Positions 37,272 through 49,093 of a stretch of 64,000 bases of DNA are shown piece after piece. Positions within the stretch are counted from its first letter, which is position 1. Each line of letters opens with the position of its first letter. The DNA comes from Lactarius indigo (taxonomy: Eukaryota; Basidiomycota; Agaricomycetes; Russulales; Russulaceae): positions 186,001-250,000 of the forward strand of contig JAFKAC010000062.1 in assembly GCA_025766275.1 (NCBI GenBank). The letters are read 5' to 3'. A model generated the notes under the pieces. That model worked only from the letters and a program-made list of their open reading frames with translations, ran no database searches and was not told the origin of the DNA. Position numbers and translations under genes: made by a program.

Positions 37272-39441
37272 CTACCAAGGACGGACAGGTTGCGAGCTCG
37301 TATGATTCGCGCTATATCGGTCCCACAGCTTGGCCGGTTCATGAAACGTAGGGGAGGCTTCTGTCTTGAGTAGTGGAAGAGGAAAAGCCTCGGCACCGCC
37401 GCGGCGCCCATACGATTGGGGTTGGTCTCGGTCGTAACCGAACCCTGGTCGCGGTGGGTCTGCGTACGTGTGTGGACAGACGGCCGCTCGATTGTTACCT
37501 GACAGCTCCTTCATTGAAGACGGGTGCGAGTCGTGTAGTTCTCGCGGCAAAGGCGCGGACGAGTGAGGGGTGAGCGGCAAAACTGGGGATGGATCGCTTG
37601 GGGAGACGCCATCGGGGGTGGACAACAAAAACGAGGTCGATGGGGAGGTAACTGCCGAGCTCGAATCGGACGGCCTGCGGTGGGCGAGCGTCTTCAATCG
37701 GGGGCTGTCTTGAGAACGCGAGCGCTCCGGGGTCCAATGATGTGTTTCACCCCCCATACTCGTGCCGAGCGATCTGGGCGGCTCAAAATCGAACGACCTG
37801 GCAAGTACCGAACACAGCCATCAGAGGCGAAAAGGGACGGATAATTTGAGGAATGATAAACTCACTGAGTGTTCGAGGGCGCAGAGGAAGAGCGCCGGCG
37901 ATGATTAAGTTGTTCTTCTGGTGATGGAGGGAAGGGCTTAGACAGATCAGCGGCGTCACTCGCTCGCAGTCGCTGGAGAACGGCTCTCGAGTCATTGAAC
38001 TGCGACGGAGCTGCCCAAGAAGAGATAGGGGGGAGTGATATGGGGGCCTGCCCCGAAGCACGCGCCGTAGTGGGTGGCTGGAGCGGGGGAAGTTTGATGC
38101 GTTCTTCCTGAGTTGACATACGGCGAGGGCCAGTAAAACCCGAGGCGTCGGAGAACGAGCTTCTAGAGGGCCCGACTGGAGACGATACATTTGGTGGGAA
38201 AGGTGCGTTGTTTGGTCCTGATGTGCCGGGATAGGGCGAGTAACGAGCGTTGTGGCTACGTTCACGGGTCAGGGACAGCCGGTCGACGCCGCCATCGATA
38301 GACAACGTGTCCGTTGGGGATGGTGTCGACTCGATCTTTTGGTGCTGAGTTGGCCATGCGGATGGGTTGGCGAATGGCGATGTTAGTTGGTGCGAAAACT
38401 GGGGTGGTGAAGACTGTCTAATCTCGTGTGGGTAGCTTGGGCCTGAAATGATCGTCCATCCGGCCTGGGGGCCAGACGAGCCCGTGGGCACCATCCCTGC
38501 GTTTTGCACATGGTTGCTCCGTCTGGTTCGACGGCGACCACTGCCGTTGGCAATGACCTGCCCATATCCGGGTTGTTCTGGAGACAGGCAGGTAGTGGGA
38601 AATGTGGGACTAAGAGGTTATCGAATGACTCAGAAGAACAGACGGAATGCTGTTTCAAGATCGCGTACCCGAACAAAGGCACGAGGTCATGTCGAATAGG
38701 CCATGCCACGCTGCAACAATGCGTCAGCGCTAAGGCAGGAAATGAAAGCATCGATCATGCGCACCGGCGAGACAAACGAAGAGCGACCTGCGTGGGGGGT
38801 GCTCCTGTCAGCCGATTGAGGGAAGCGAAGACTGTGCAATCGAAATACCTCATAGGGCATCCACGTCCCTTGTATCTTTAGATAACCACCGCGGACTCTC
38901 CGTATCTGGGAGGCCAAATCAGGCTGCGACTCTATCATCTTGACAATATCGGCTGCGGCATACCACACACGTGTAAGCCATGTTCCGTGATGACAACTGA
39001 AGACCGCCAACCTTTTGAATTCCCTAGGGCTGTGAAACGCGACGAGGAAAACATCCGTTACACGACCAATACTTGTGAAAACAAAAAAAAGGTTTACCTT
39101 TCCAGATGCCGGTCCACAGTATGTAACCGTCATCGACGTCCATCATAATCCACTGGCCGTTCAATGGATATTCGTACACGGGGCTGAGGGACAGTTAGCG
39201 ACGACGAGGGACCGACGGTCTCCCATGACTGACATGTAACCACGGGGGTCATTGCTAGTAATGTACCGGCTCTTAATCACATGGTGGTTTGGGCTGGCAT
39301 ACGGTCTAAAGCGGGGGGACGAGGCGGGAGGGGCCCCGGATCCAGTGACGGGGAGCGAGTCCTGTAAAGCAAGCATCAAGTTACTACGGTAAGTCGACAA
39401 ATGGGCGGCGAGGAGCTCACTTGGAGGATACCGGATGTCAT
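37272..39441 (-). CDS. APSES/KilA-N domain DNA-binding protein (Xbp1-like)
   Basis: Eight exons (39441-39421, 39361-39234, 39183-39098, 38952-38849, 38787-38765, 38710-38669, 38609-37866, 37797-37272) give 557 codons in frame. Residues about 25-150 form an APSES/KilA-N domain with HHVIKSRYI, VYEYPLNGQWIMMD, GYILWTGIWKA, GYLKIQGTWMPYEVALRLSRR and AWPIRHDLVPLFG. The rest is Pro/Ser-rich and probably disordered, as expected of a fungal transcription factor. APSES proteins control cell cycle, dimorphism and sporulation. The motif pattern fits the Xbp1-like branch better than Mbp1/Swi4, since no ankyrin repeats are coded, but this placement is from memory. A 39-nt stretch in the last exon (about 37503-37465) has splice-like ends and could be an optional intron, leaving 544 codons. 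Confidence 0.85.
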
Positions 39442-41520
39442 TTGTCGAGGGGAGAAAAAGAGAGCCTGCGTAAGACGCCCCAGCTGCTCAAATAGTAACG
39501 CGGAGGAAGGCCTATCCCAGATCACGTTTCTGGATTATTTGATTTCCCGAAGCGGCGGGTGGGGGAGGGGGGATTGGGTTGGAAGTAAAGGCGGGGGGAG
39601 AAGGAAGGAGGGGAACAGAAACTTGGGACACAAGATCGCAACACGCGCGGGGCCCGGAATATGATACCCGATCACTTAGTTGGTATGTATTGTCCGACTT
39701 GGCAAGAAGGCGAGGTTGCAGGAGCGAGCTATGGGGCAGGGGTCGATCGCGAGATTGTGCGCAGTAGGTGAACCACATAAGGGGACCGCGAAATAGGGTT
39801 CTGCCGGTAGAAATAGGACAAGGTCAGAAAGAAAATCAGCGTTTCTTTGATGCATACCCTCGGTTAGGCTCCCAAACGGCACTCGGCGAGAAATAAAGCA
39901 AGGCACCGAAGCGGAGAACATCGGCCCGCTTCGGCGGGTGCGAGGATGCCGTACAACGCCGCGCCGCCCACTCTTGGGCGCCACCACCGTTTTGACTTTC
40001 CAATTTCATAAACAATGCCCTGACCAGAACCAGAACACACCCAGAAATCTGCACCATCCCCCAGACCCAGGCCAGAAGGAACCTAGAAATTAAATTCCGA
40101 AGTGAAAAGTTTATATTAAGAAAAAAAAAAGTGGAAAGAAAATAAGATAGAATAGAATAAATGCCATACCCCAAATAATTCTTTTTTTTTTTTTTACTAA
40201 GTTTCCCTCCCCGGCCGCCGTCCCACATTCTATCCACACGGTCTCCCGCCATCAGGGCGCTTGCGCTCGCTTTACAGTACAAAGATCTCTATTGCTCCTC
40301 GCGACCGACGGACTTGCCGCGGCAATTAGGAACGATCGGTCGCCACACACGGATACATACTTAAAATAAGCAGATTCCCGGGCGGGCCCGTTCGACAAGT
40401 GTGATTTGGTCCCGGTTCAATGGTCCACGTCTGCAGGGCACGAGATCAAATCGTAGTTTTCATATATAAAAAATCCGGACGCCGATATGTGTGCTTCTTA
40501 TCTTCTAAGCTTCCCTGCTTTCCGGAGGGAGCAGCAAGGAGGACGGGGCAATCGGGCACGCAGGGAAGGGGAAGGGCAAGGAGATAGCCATATACCTTTT
40601 TGTCCTGTTGCACCCAAATGGGATATGAATACAGTAAGGCCAGACACGCCTGGTCATATGCTGTCAGTAGCTCCTTCTCCAAAAATTCCCGTGGTCGTTG
40701 CATTGACCAACGTGGGATCCTGTCACTTCGTCGCGAGTTCCTCCCGAGAGCGCTACCGGCGAGTACTTCCGGTAAGGGGCTGGATGGAAGGCGCCATGTC
40801 CGAAAAGAAGGTTATGGTTATGTACGAGAAGTCACACTCTCGTACTGGCGGCTGGGAGAGATGCTGTATGATGTTGGACGGCGTGGGGCAGAAGCAAGGG
40901 CAAAACTCGCCTCGTTTTTCCCACACTAGACGGGGTCCATGACAGTTGGCAAAACAGATAACTTACTCTCCGATGATAACGAAACCAAAACGTTTGCTGA
41001 TTCGGGTTGTCGGTGGCAACTAATTGCACGACCGGGAAGCGACCAAAGTTCGCTGCCCTCGCTTTGATGTGACAGCCAACCAAGAATGTATTTTCCCGCC
41101 CCCGCCCCCGTCACCATCGTCGTTACGGTCACCATCGCCATCACCATTTCCCAGTCCTCGTGGTCGTTCTTGTTTTCTGTATAGAAATTGGAGTTGTCTC
41201 ACTACAAAGAAGGAAGGGAGCAAACCCGGACAGGTGTTTGTAACAAGGGTGGTGCCTGGATCGACTTTTGGGGGGTGCACACGTCACGAGGAGAAATGAC
41301 TTTGCGAACGAACGCCCGATCGAGCGCATGTTAACTGGTTCCGGGGCTCTGGAGACGCCCGTCCGCCCGTCCGGCCCCGTGTGTATTCCTCGAGCATGTG
41401 CTCTTAAGGTTGCATCAGAGCGAGAAAAAAAATTACGGGTGTACGGGAGATTGCGGCATGAGGCATGCCCTGACTGTTCTATGTACAGACGTGCCTTGAC
41501 GCCTCGCTGCCCCACTGCAA
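39442..41520. other. Intergenic region upstream of the APSES gene
   Basis: Two kilobases hold the APSES gene promoter and the 3' end of the ornithine decarboxylase gene. I recognise no gene. Features seen are poly-A/T tracts (about 40120-40200), a GTC/ACC trinucleotide-rich patch (about 41100-41160) and TACAGTA motifs near 40272 and 40632. Confidence 0.4.
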
Positions 41521-43155
41521 CTACGCGTTTGCCGGGTTCACCCCGGACTTCAATACATGCCGTGTCTCCTGAGAGCCCAACCCATCACCCGTCGTATAGG
41601 TGACTGGACTGACCGCGAATCCATTAAACTGGCTCGCAGCGCAAATCGTGTACGCGCCCATATTATTGAATACGAGCCAGTCGCCAACGCGTAACTCCGC
41701 TGGAAGCCTCGTCATCGGACAGACGCAATCGATCGAATCGCATGTCGGACCCCATATACTGCATGCGCGAAGATCCTCCGTTCCTACCATGTGAAATGAC
41801 CCGTTCATGGACAAGACATAGGGGTGGACCTCCTGGTGGTCGAACAAAATGCAGTTGAACGATCCGTACACTCCCTCGTTGATGTAATCTAGAGGGGACA
41901 AGTCAGTTCGTATCTCGCCAGAATGACGCGGCAACCATACACATCACAGAAGGCTGATCGTCTTCCTCGTCCTGGACTTCTGTCGTTGCACCATCGGAAC
42001 GTGGGGCACGGCGGGCGATGATGTTTGTAGCAAGGGTGAAGGCGCGGGCAACAAAGAACCTCCCGGGCTCTGCGATAATTCGGAGGCCCGCGCGATTAGG
42101 AAAATGTAAGTCGATGGCTTCGCGGAGGACGTCAGCCGTTTCTTCGAAAGTGGCATCCTCAAAGCCACCTCCCACGTCCAAAAGTGTGAAGTCGTAACCC
42201 GCAGCAAGCCCCATATCGAAGGCTGTGCGTGCACATCCAATGGCATCGGCGAAGGCAGATGAATCGTAGCACCCACTCCCTACGTGAAAGCTGATTCCGA
42301 TGACGTTCAGTCTGAGCTCTCTCGCTTTGGCAAGAAGTCCAGGTACAGTAACGAGTGGCGCTCCAAACTTGAGTCCAAGGCGACACAGGCTCTTCGAGTC
42401 ATCCGTGAGGATGCGAAGGACGAGCTGGGCAGAGGGATTGGCCCGCGCAACCTTGTACAGCTCGTCTGCGTTGTCGAAGGTCATTACATTGACACCGGAC
42501 TTGGCAGCGTTCTTGATGAACGACACCGCTTTGCACGGGTTAGCGAAGATGATCCTGTCAGGACAAACGTCAGTACGAAGGACCTGTGAGATCTCGCCAT
42601 GGGATGCACAGTCAAAGCCTGTGCCTAGTGCTGCTAGCAAGCGGAGTACGTAGGGGTCCGGGTTACATTTCACCGCTACGACCGGATACATCAGCAAGGA
42701 TATCACAGATTGTACATGGCGGAACCGGTACCATAGAAGGGTTCAATTTCCGGTAAAAGGCGTTTCCATCGATCATGTTGCCTGTATACTTGGCTCAGGT
42801 CGGCGACAAAATAGGCTCTCTCGGCGTCCGGCTCGCCAGCGGCTGCAAGGCGTGCTGAGCGAATTACACCATTACGAAGGTGCACGTCCGGGTGGCCGCG
42901 GAGTAAGGGTGGAAGACCAGGGATGATGATGTCACTGTCGTCATCGGCACCATGACTATGAGGGTTGTCCACTTGAGTAGATGACGACTTTCCAGAGAAT
43001 TGAGTTTTGTGTGTGGGGGGTGACGTTTGAGAGGAAGAACGACGGAATAGGCGGGAAGCTCGCGAAGGCGAGACTACATCAACGCCACGGGGTGTAGGCA
43101 AAATGTCGAGTTCGGGCATATTGGCGTAATTTCGAGGATATCTGGCTATCGCCAC
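41521..43155 (-). CDS. Ornithine decarboxylase
   Basis: Three exons (43155-42732, 42675-41941, 41888-41521) join in frame to 508 codons. The enzyme is a PLP-dependent alanine-racemase-fold decarboxylase that makes putrescine, the first step of polyamine synthesis, in the cytosol. The PLP lysine lies in PFYAVKCNPDP (about residue 144, split by intron 1). HVGSGC, LDVGGGFED and EPGRF bind the cofactor phosphate and ring, and the catalytic cysteine sits in GPTCDSIDC near the C-terminus. All essential motifs are present. The N-terminus before the fold is about 100 residues of Ser/Pro-rich, acidic sequence, longer than in animal enzymes; fungal enzymes often carry such extensions. Confidence 0.95.
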
Positions 43156-44294
43156 GTCGAGGTCGAGAGGACAGAGCAGATTTTATTAAGTGCACTTTAA
43201 TGCGGGATGTGAAGTTGGATCAAAAACCTGATCAAGTGGCCCTCGCCGTCAGTTGGCCGGTCGTCAGTGCGAGTAACGAATAAGTTTCACTTAATAGTAG
43301 AAGCCGACGCAAGCTAAGGGGTGATGGATACCGTATCAAAGGTTTGGTGGAAAGAAGCCGATCGACGCAGGACTAAAAGCGGGAAAAGGGAGTGCGAGAA
43401 GATGTCAAAGAGGCTAATTCTAGTCAATGCTAGGGAGGTTCGCCTGGAGCCAGAGCAGGGCTCAGCATCAGAATTGAACAAAAAAAAAATTAATGTGCAA
43501 CTTCACCTCTTACGGAAGACCACCTAGGTAAGGGTAAGCGATTTCAATTGCGAAGGAGTTGAGTGTCGAACAACAAAACGACGTACCCGAGGGTCAACAG
43601 ACGAAGATCGTCGTTTCTAATATCGAGAGAAATGATGGCGTTTTTTGCAGTCTGTGTCGTACAGACTATGACGGAAGTCCGGTTGCTGTTCTTTCCTTCT
43701 TTTTACTGGGAAACGTAGCTGATACCAACAAAGTGGGGCTCAAGGTCGACGTGGCGTGGCGAGACGGAGGGGAACGTCGCGTCGGAAAATTGCCATCGAT
43801 AATAACACCCTCGGCCCGTCCCTAATCCGGTGTCCATCTCCGCTCTCCGACTTCACTCTCAGCCTCAGCCCCTTTGCCACCCTCCACACACACACACCGT
43901 CCTCGTTCACCACACAAAGCTTTTTGCCTATTTGTTGAAATGAAAATGGAAGCGATTTTTTTGGGGGCGTAACGAGGGCATGGCGCATGAGAACTGCCTT
44001 ATTTGGTCTGTCACCGGGGTACACACCTCGGATCTCATCCTGGTGTAGCTCCCATAAGTTCGACAGGTGACGGATGGGTGCCCCGAGGCGATAACATAAC
44101 ATTTAACGATCGGGCCACTTGAGAGACGTATGATTACTCTCTGCGACATACCATTAAAGCGAGCAGGCGGACGTACGGCGGAGAACTCGTGGGCGCAGCC
44201 GGTTTCGATGGATGCTGCGATATGAAAAGTTCATCAACAGAACACATGTCGACCCTTACAGAGAACTAATAACTATTTCGAGAAGCCGAGAAAT
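43156..44294. other. Spacer between ornithine decarboxylase and PTPA
   Basis: The 1.14 kb contains the decarboxylase promoter and leader and the PTPA 3' end. CA and AC repeats and a CT-rich stretch occur near 43860-43900. No gene is supported. Confidence 0.45.
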
Positions 44295-45721
44295 TCACAG
44301 CCCGTTCTGGGGTGATGTGTTAAGACGAGGGGTGGCATGCATGGAGCCACCTCCGATAGAAGCACTCGGATACCCCCGAGAGCCTGCGGTCATCAGGGCG
44401 TCATTACTCCCTGCGCTCACGGTCGCCTCGGTCCCGGAAGCCCAAGGCGCCGGCGTTGCACCGTAACTGTTGTTTGCAGAGACGATAGGAGTCCTGGTGG
44501 GCGGAGCGCTGAAGTCCATAATCCCACCCAATGGCAGGTGCTGGACTACCACGCGCTTTCCGAGGACTTCCGCCTGATGACCAAAAGTAATCCGATTGGG
44601 TTAAACTCCTGCGTCGAGGTGCGAGATGTGACGCGTGTCTCACCTCATACATTTTGTAAAGGCCGGAGTTCACCTTACGCCAAGAGGGCACTCCAGTGGC
44701 AATAGAATACAGTTGTGAGGAATGCTCGTGGAACGGCCCGCGCTTGACCTCGTGAATTCGCATGATGGACAGGAAGTACAGGTTCGTCAGGGGTAGAGGC
44801 GGATGCAGTATCGCTGACACTGGGACACCGCTCTGGTCTACAAGAAGCGACCTCAGTCAGGAATGAATGGAAGATCTATCAAGGCCCAAAATAGATGTGT
44901 GGTGCAGACCTCGCAGCTGTGCGCTTCCGAAGATGTATCCCAGAAAGTGTGAGTCATCAAGGCCCCACACCCCATGACTGCCAGCAGGCTCGAGACGGTA
45001 GACGTCCTGCAACCGCCAGCAGAGACGAAGATACCGCACAAAGACGCCCAGGACTATATCCCGCGCCTCCTCGAGATCAAAACGGAGGAACCGCACGAGC
45101 GTGAGGCAGAGCAGGAAGATAGCAAACGACGTCTCGTGTCCAGTGCCATAGTCCATGCGCAGGAAAGACCCGAACGCCGTGAGAAAATACGGTCGAACGT
45201 GTGGGACAGCAACGCTCAAATTTGACATCATCGCACTGAGTAGCTCATCTGCACGCTGCGCTCGTGATCAGTGCCAAGACTGGAGGTGAAAGTGGGTTGC
45301 AGTAAGCGTACGTCCTCGAGGCGCTTTCCCCATGTGCGGAAAGCAAGGTTCCCAAACCGTTGTGCGGTGGGCAGTGGCGGGACCTCGTCGATCCACCGAT
45401 CTAATTCGTCTAATAAGCCGAGCACTCCGCGTATGCCCTACCAAGAAAGAACTTGAGATATGCGTGCGCACATGCGCACGTGTCAATTCTGAGCAGTTTT
45501 ATTCATACCTCGCTTTGATTATCGTTCGTCCATGGCAATGAGCAGCCCACGACCGCCTCACTGAGCCAGTGCAGGAAAAGTGAGTAGTCAGCATAGCCGT
45601 TTGTGTGCTTCCATGTCTCGACATCGGCATCGGTCCGGATTTTAGGCGTTGGGAGGTCATGCGAAGCTGCGAGATTCTCAGGAGATACGTATCTTAGAGG
45701 GGGTACAGGTATGGACGCCAT
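44295..45721 (-). CDS. Serine/threonine phosphatase 2A activator (PTPA/Rrd)
   Basis: Five exons (45721-45509, 45437-45312, 45255-44910, 44837-44644, 44573-44295) give 385 codons in frame. Family hallmarks are YADYSLFLHWLSEAV, AFRTWGKRLED, the near-invariant RMDYGTGHE, VFVRYLRLCWRLQDVYRLEP followed by AGSHGVWGLDD, GPFHEHSSQL and GVPSWRKVNSGLYKMYE. PTPA is a peptidyl-prolyl isomerase-like chaperone that uses ATP to load metal into the PP2A catalytic subunit and activate it. After the conserved end (VVVQHLPLGGIMDF) there is a tail of about 75 Gly/Ser/Ala/Pro-rich residues that is not part of the fold. The sequence looks functional. Confidence 0.93.
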
Positions 45722-48013
45722 CGTCCCGTCTGGAACGGAACAAGTGACTCTGTGGTACGTGTGCAAAGTCGTAAGCCACAGACCATGAGCCGATCCAATC
45801 CAAGTGCGCCGCGAATGGAGTCCGCGGCGCGCCCAGCCGTGTTCGGCCATGCTCCGACGATCACGTGCAACGGTACCAATTGATACAGCCAGGGTCCAGG
45901 ACGCCCAGGGCTCGGAGGTTCGAACCCGAGACCCAAAGAGATATGGTACTGTACCCCGACGCGTCATCGTACTTACTACTGTAGAGTGAGCGCTTGAACC
46001 CGGCTAGGAAGATATGTTTGCGGGGTTTGAGAAGCCCCCCGGGATTGACTTGATTTGGCACCCCCTTCGTCCACCATCGAGCGCTCGACCCCGATATCCA
46101 AGCTGGGAATCCAGTACCTGTAGTCTCTATTTTTGGTGTTAAAGTATTTTTTTTTCTCTAAAATCAACGCAAGACATACGATGGCACTTGGAGATGATGT
46201 CTCCGGGGACCACAATATTTGGGTCGAGGTGAAGATCCGATCAGGCACGTTCAGCTATAGCACAGATACGCGAATACAAATGCAGATATTTGTCATGCAC
46301 AGGTTTGATATACTGTACTTTTTTTCAAACCAACCCCTTTCATGAGCACGAAATCCGAGCGATGTCTCCCCTAACTGCCCATGAAACTGAATCCGGAGAC
46401 AAGTGGATTGGTGCGATGTCGGATTCAAGATACCGCCGAGTTCTAGAAGCGGTCCGGGATGGATCCTACAGTGGTGCTATTGTGGTGCCAGTGGCCTACC
46501 TGTCAACGTTGTTGTTTCATCGACAAACGATAACACCCCATAAAAAAAAACACTGGCGCCGACATGTGCTCGGTACTGCAGGAGGCAAGCCAGGTTGTGG
46601 TTTCGTCTGGTTAACGTTACCCGGGAGGGTCCGTTTTGAGCGGGTCGCTGCGCAGTCGCTCTCGGCATCATATTTCAGATGACATTTCACGTTTCACCTG
46701 CTCGTCGTTCACATGGTCGTCCCGGACAAGATTAGAAAGATGCAACCCTGGCGAGATCCAAGCCGACCTAATCGGGCCGGGCTTTTCACTTTATACATAT
46801 TGAGCAGATCTGGCACGGCGACAAACGTACGACCGAAGGCGTAGCAAGGTACCCTGTTTCGGCTGTTCGACGTTGGCGTCTACGGGGAAGGGGGGAAAGC
46901 ATGTGCACGAACAGCCACAACTCTATCATTCGTGAGACTGTGCCCGTTTCTAGTTATGGATGGAAGTTCCATTCCGCCACATCAACCAAAAAGCCAGGAA
47001 GAAGTGAAGAGGAAAAATGATTTACCCTTCGCAAGCCCCTGAAATGCACATAAACAATGCAGCAGCCTGCGGCCATAGCACTCTACCGCGGGAAGTAAAT
47101 GCATGTTTTTGGAACTTACGAAACCCACCGCTAGAAAGATGTCCCCGAGGCACGCCTTCTGACCACCGAGTCATATACCGTAGTAAGGCCGACAGATCGC
47201 AAAAGGTCGGTGCAGTCCTAGTGCCGTCGCGTAATATGTGGCACGCAGTGCCGAACCCAAAAAAAAAAAAAAAGGAGAGTGAGGAGATTGACCCACCTTC
47301 GGAAACATGTGATACAGTATCCTAAGGTGATTTGGGCAGTACCTCGAACGACCTAGGCTCTGTTAGTTTTGTTGTTCCAGCTGGCGGCGACAGTGATCAC
47401 TTCTGAAAAAAAAAAAGACGGTGGAAACAGCAGCGCGTTTGTATCGGGCAAGACAAGGGAGGCTCGTGTCTAGTCCTACAATCCTCATGGGCCAGCGCTG
47501 CTGATGGGTGGCGCGTGACAGCCGAAGGCTCGAGGTACGACAAGGGCGCAGTACCTAGTGGGGTGGGTTGTATGGATGCTAGTACGCGCTTCTAGGCCAG
47601 GGCGAGCAGGGAACGTGCAGGGGTTTGGCGAGAAAAACGAGGCAAGATCTAGAGGGGACTTCTCGCGTTGGGGCCGCAACGAGGGTGATCAGCCTTTCCT
47701 GGGATCTACATGGGGCAGAACAATCAGGTGCTATGCCCGAGGAAATCAAATCACCGGAGTGCCGAAGACAACACGAAGTTTATATCCCCCCAGAGAGGTG
47801 CGCGTGAAGTGAGAAAAATACGATATGAGTGGGTCGGATTTGAGTATTGTGGGAACCACGAGCGAACTTTTGACAATGGTGGTTCCGAGTCAAGGCACAA
47901 GTGAAGGAAGGAGCATGAAGCACCCGGTCCCGCCACAAAGGCTGTCACATCGGCCTCCGGGCCGGTAGCGAGCGATAACGGTGGATCGAACCCCTTGCTT
48001 CGAGCACGACATT
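45722..48013. other. Intergenic region, divergent promoters of PTPA and the Maf gene
   Basis: The 2.3 kb lies between two divergently transcribed genes. No gene is supported; frames up to 154 codons lack motifs. A perfect GGTTCGAACCC at 45917-45927 resembles a tRNA B box, but no A box or cloverleaf fits around it. Several TACTGTA/TACAGTA motifs occur (near 45948, 46309, 47307). Confidence 0.45.
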
Positions 48014-49093
48014 ATGACTCAGAGACACCCTCCTGCTGTTCTTCCTCATGCACTACACATTCCTGGGATCAACAAACTCGCTGGGAAACGTGTCGTTCTG
48101 GCCTCTAATAGTCCAAGGCGCAAGGAGATCCTTCAAATATTTGTACGCCGCCTCGCTGCCCATCCGAACAGGCGAGGCTTTGTTTTTTTCTGACCAATCT
48201 ACTTCGCCTCAGCAGGGTACTTTCCCCCGAAGTAGTACCTTCGACCTTCGCAGAGGATCTCAGTCCTTTATCGTTTGAGAACATCCACGAATACCCCGTC
48301 GCGACAGCGACGCACAAAGCCGTCGAAGTGTACGAGCGGCTCGTCGTGCGTTCCGTTTCGTCCTCTCACCGGCGCCCCCCCTCTGCAGTTCGCCCATGGG
48401 CTGATGACCAGATCGCAGCGTGCGGACCCAGAAAATGGTCCGGATCTCGTGATCGGTGCCGACACGGTTGTTCTGACGCATGCGCAACCGCTCAGTTCCG
48501 ACGTCGCATACTCCGAGCTGCCAGGCATCAGCCAGGAGCTGCTTGAGAAGCCCGATAACAAGGACAGATAACCTCCGCATGCTGCAGGACCTAAATGGCT
48601 CCGTGTGCGAGGTCGTCACAGGGGTGAGCCTCGGTGAGCTTCCCTCGAGCGAGTGAGGGAGGGCAAGGCTGATCGGTCGCATTCTTACAGTGTTCCCGGT
48701 TCTGACATCACCTGGGTATGACATACGGTAGGCCAGCAGCCCCTCTCACTCCACGAGTTGAATCCAATGTAATCACGCCCGATGGTGGCCCAGTTCACTC
48801 GAAGAACGTTCACTGGTCTACTTTTTTGACAACCCGCCGAGCCTCCTCAATGCCTACGTCGACTCGGGCGAGGGACTCGACCGTGCTGGTGGCTTTGCAA
48901 TCCAAGTACGCACCCGTGTACCCACGCCCAAGCCTCTCGAGTTGGTGACTAAGGGTTCATATAGGGCCTAGGTGGGCTACTCATCCGGAAAATTGAAGGT
49001 GACTATCACAACGTGGTCGGCTTCCCAGCCGCATCCTTCTTCCGGTTCTTGGACCTTCTCGTAGAGGAGGACGATGATTTTCTTGAGGTATGA
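48014..49093 (+). pseudogene. Maf-like nucleotide pyrophosphatase, two frameshifts
   Basis: The ATG at 48014 opens a Maf/Ham1-fold protein: KLAGKRVVLASNSPRRKEIL with the family's SxSPRR site, then PEVVPSTFAEDLS, FENIHEYPVATATHKAVEVYERL, DLVIGADTVV, ISQELLEKP, LNGSVCEVVTGV, GGFAIQGLGGLLIRKIEGDY and VVGFPAASFFRFLDLLVEE, stop at 49091-49093. Introns lie near 48153-48214, 48345-48410, 48632-48690, 48727-48789 and 48905-48965. Maf proteins remove modified or excess nucleotides as a house-cleaning pyrophosphatase. Two places need a one-base correction to keep the conserved frame, at the intron 1 acceptor (GGG, 48215-48217) and near 48566. Both are apparent insertions. Either the gene is newly dead or the assembly is wrong at these points. 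Confidence 0.75.

Noticed and set aside
45917..45927. Perfect tRNA B-box-like GGTTCGAACCC
   Set aside because: No A box at the right distance and the flanks do not form acceptor, D or anticodon stems; it lies in the region upstream of PTPA.
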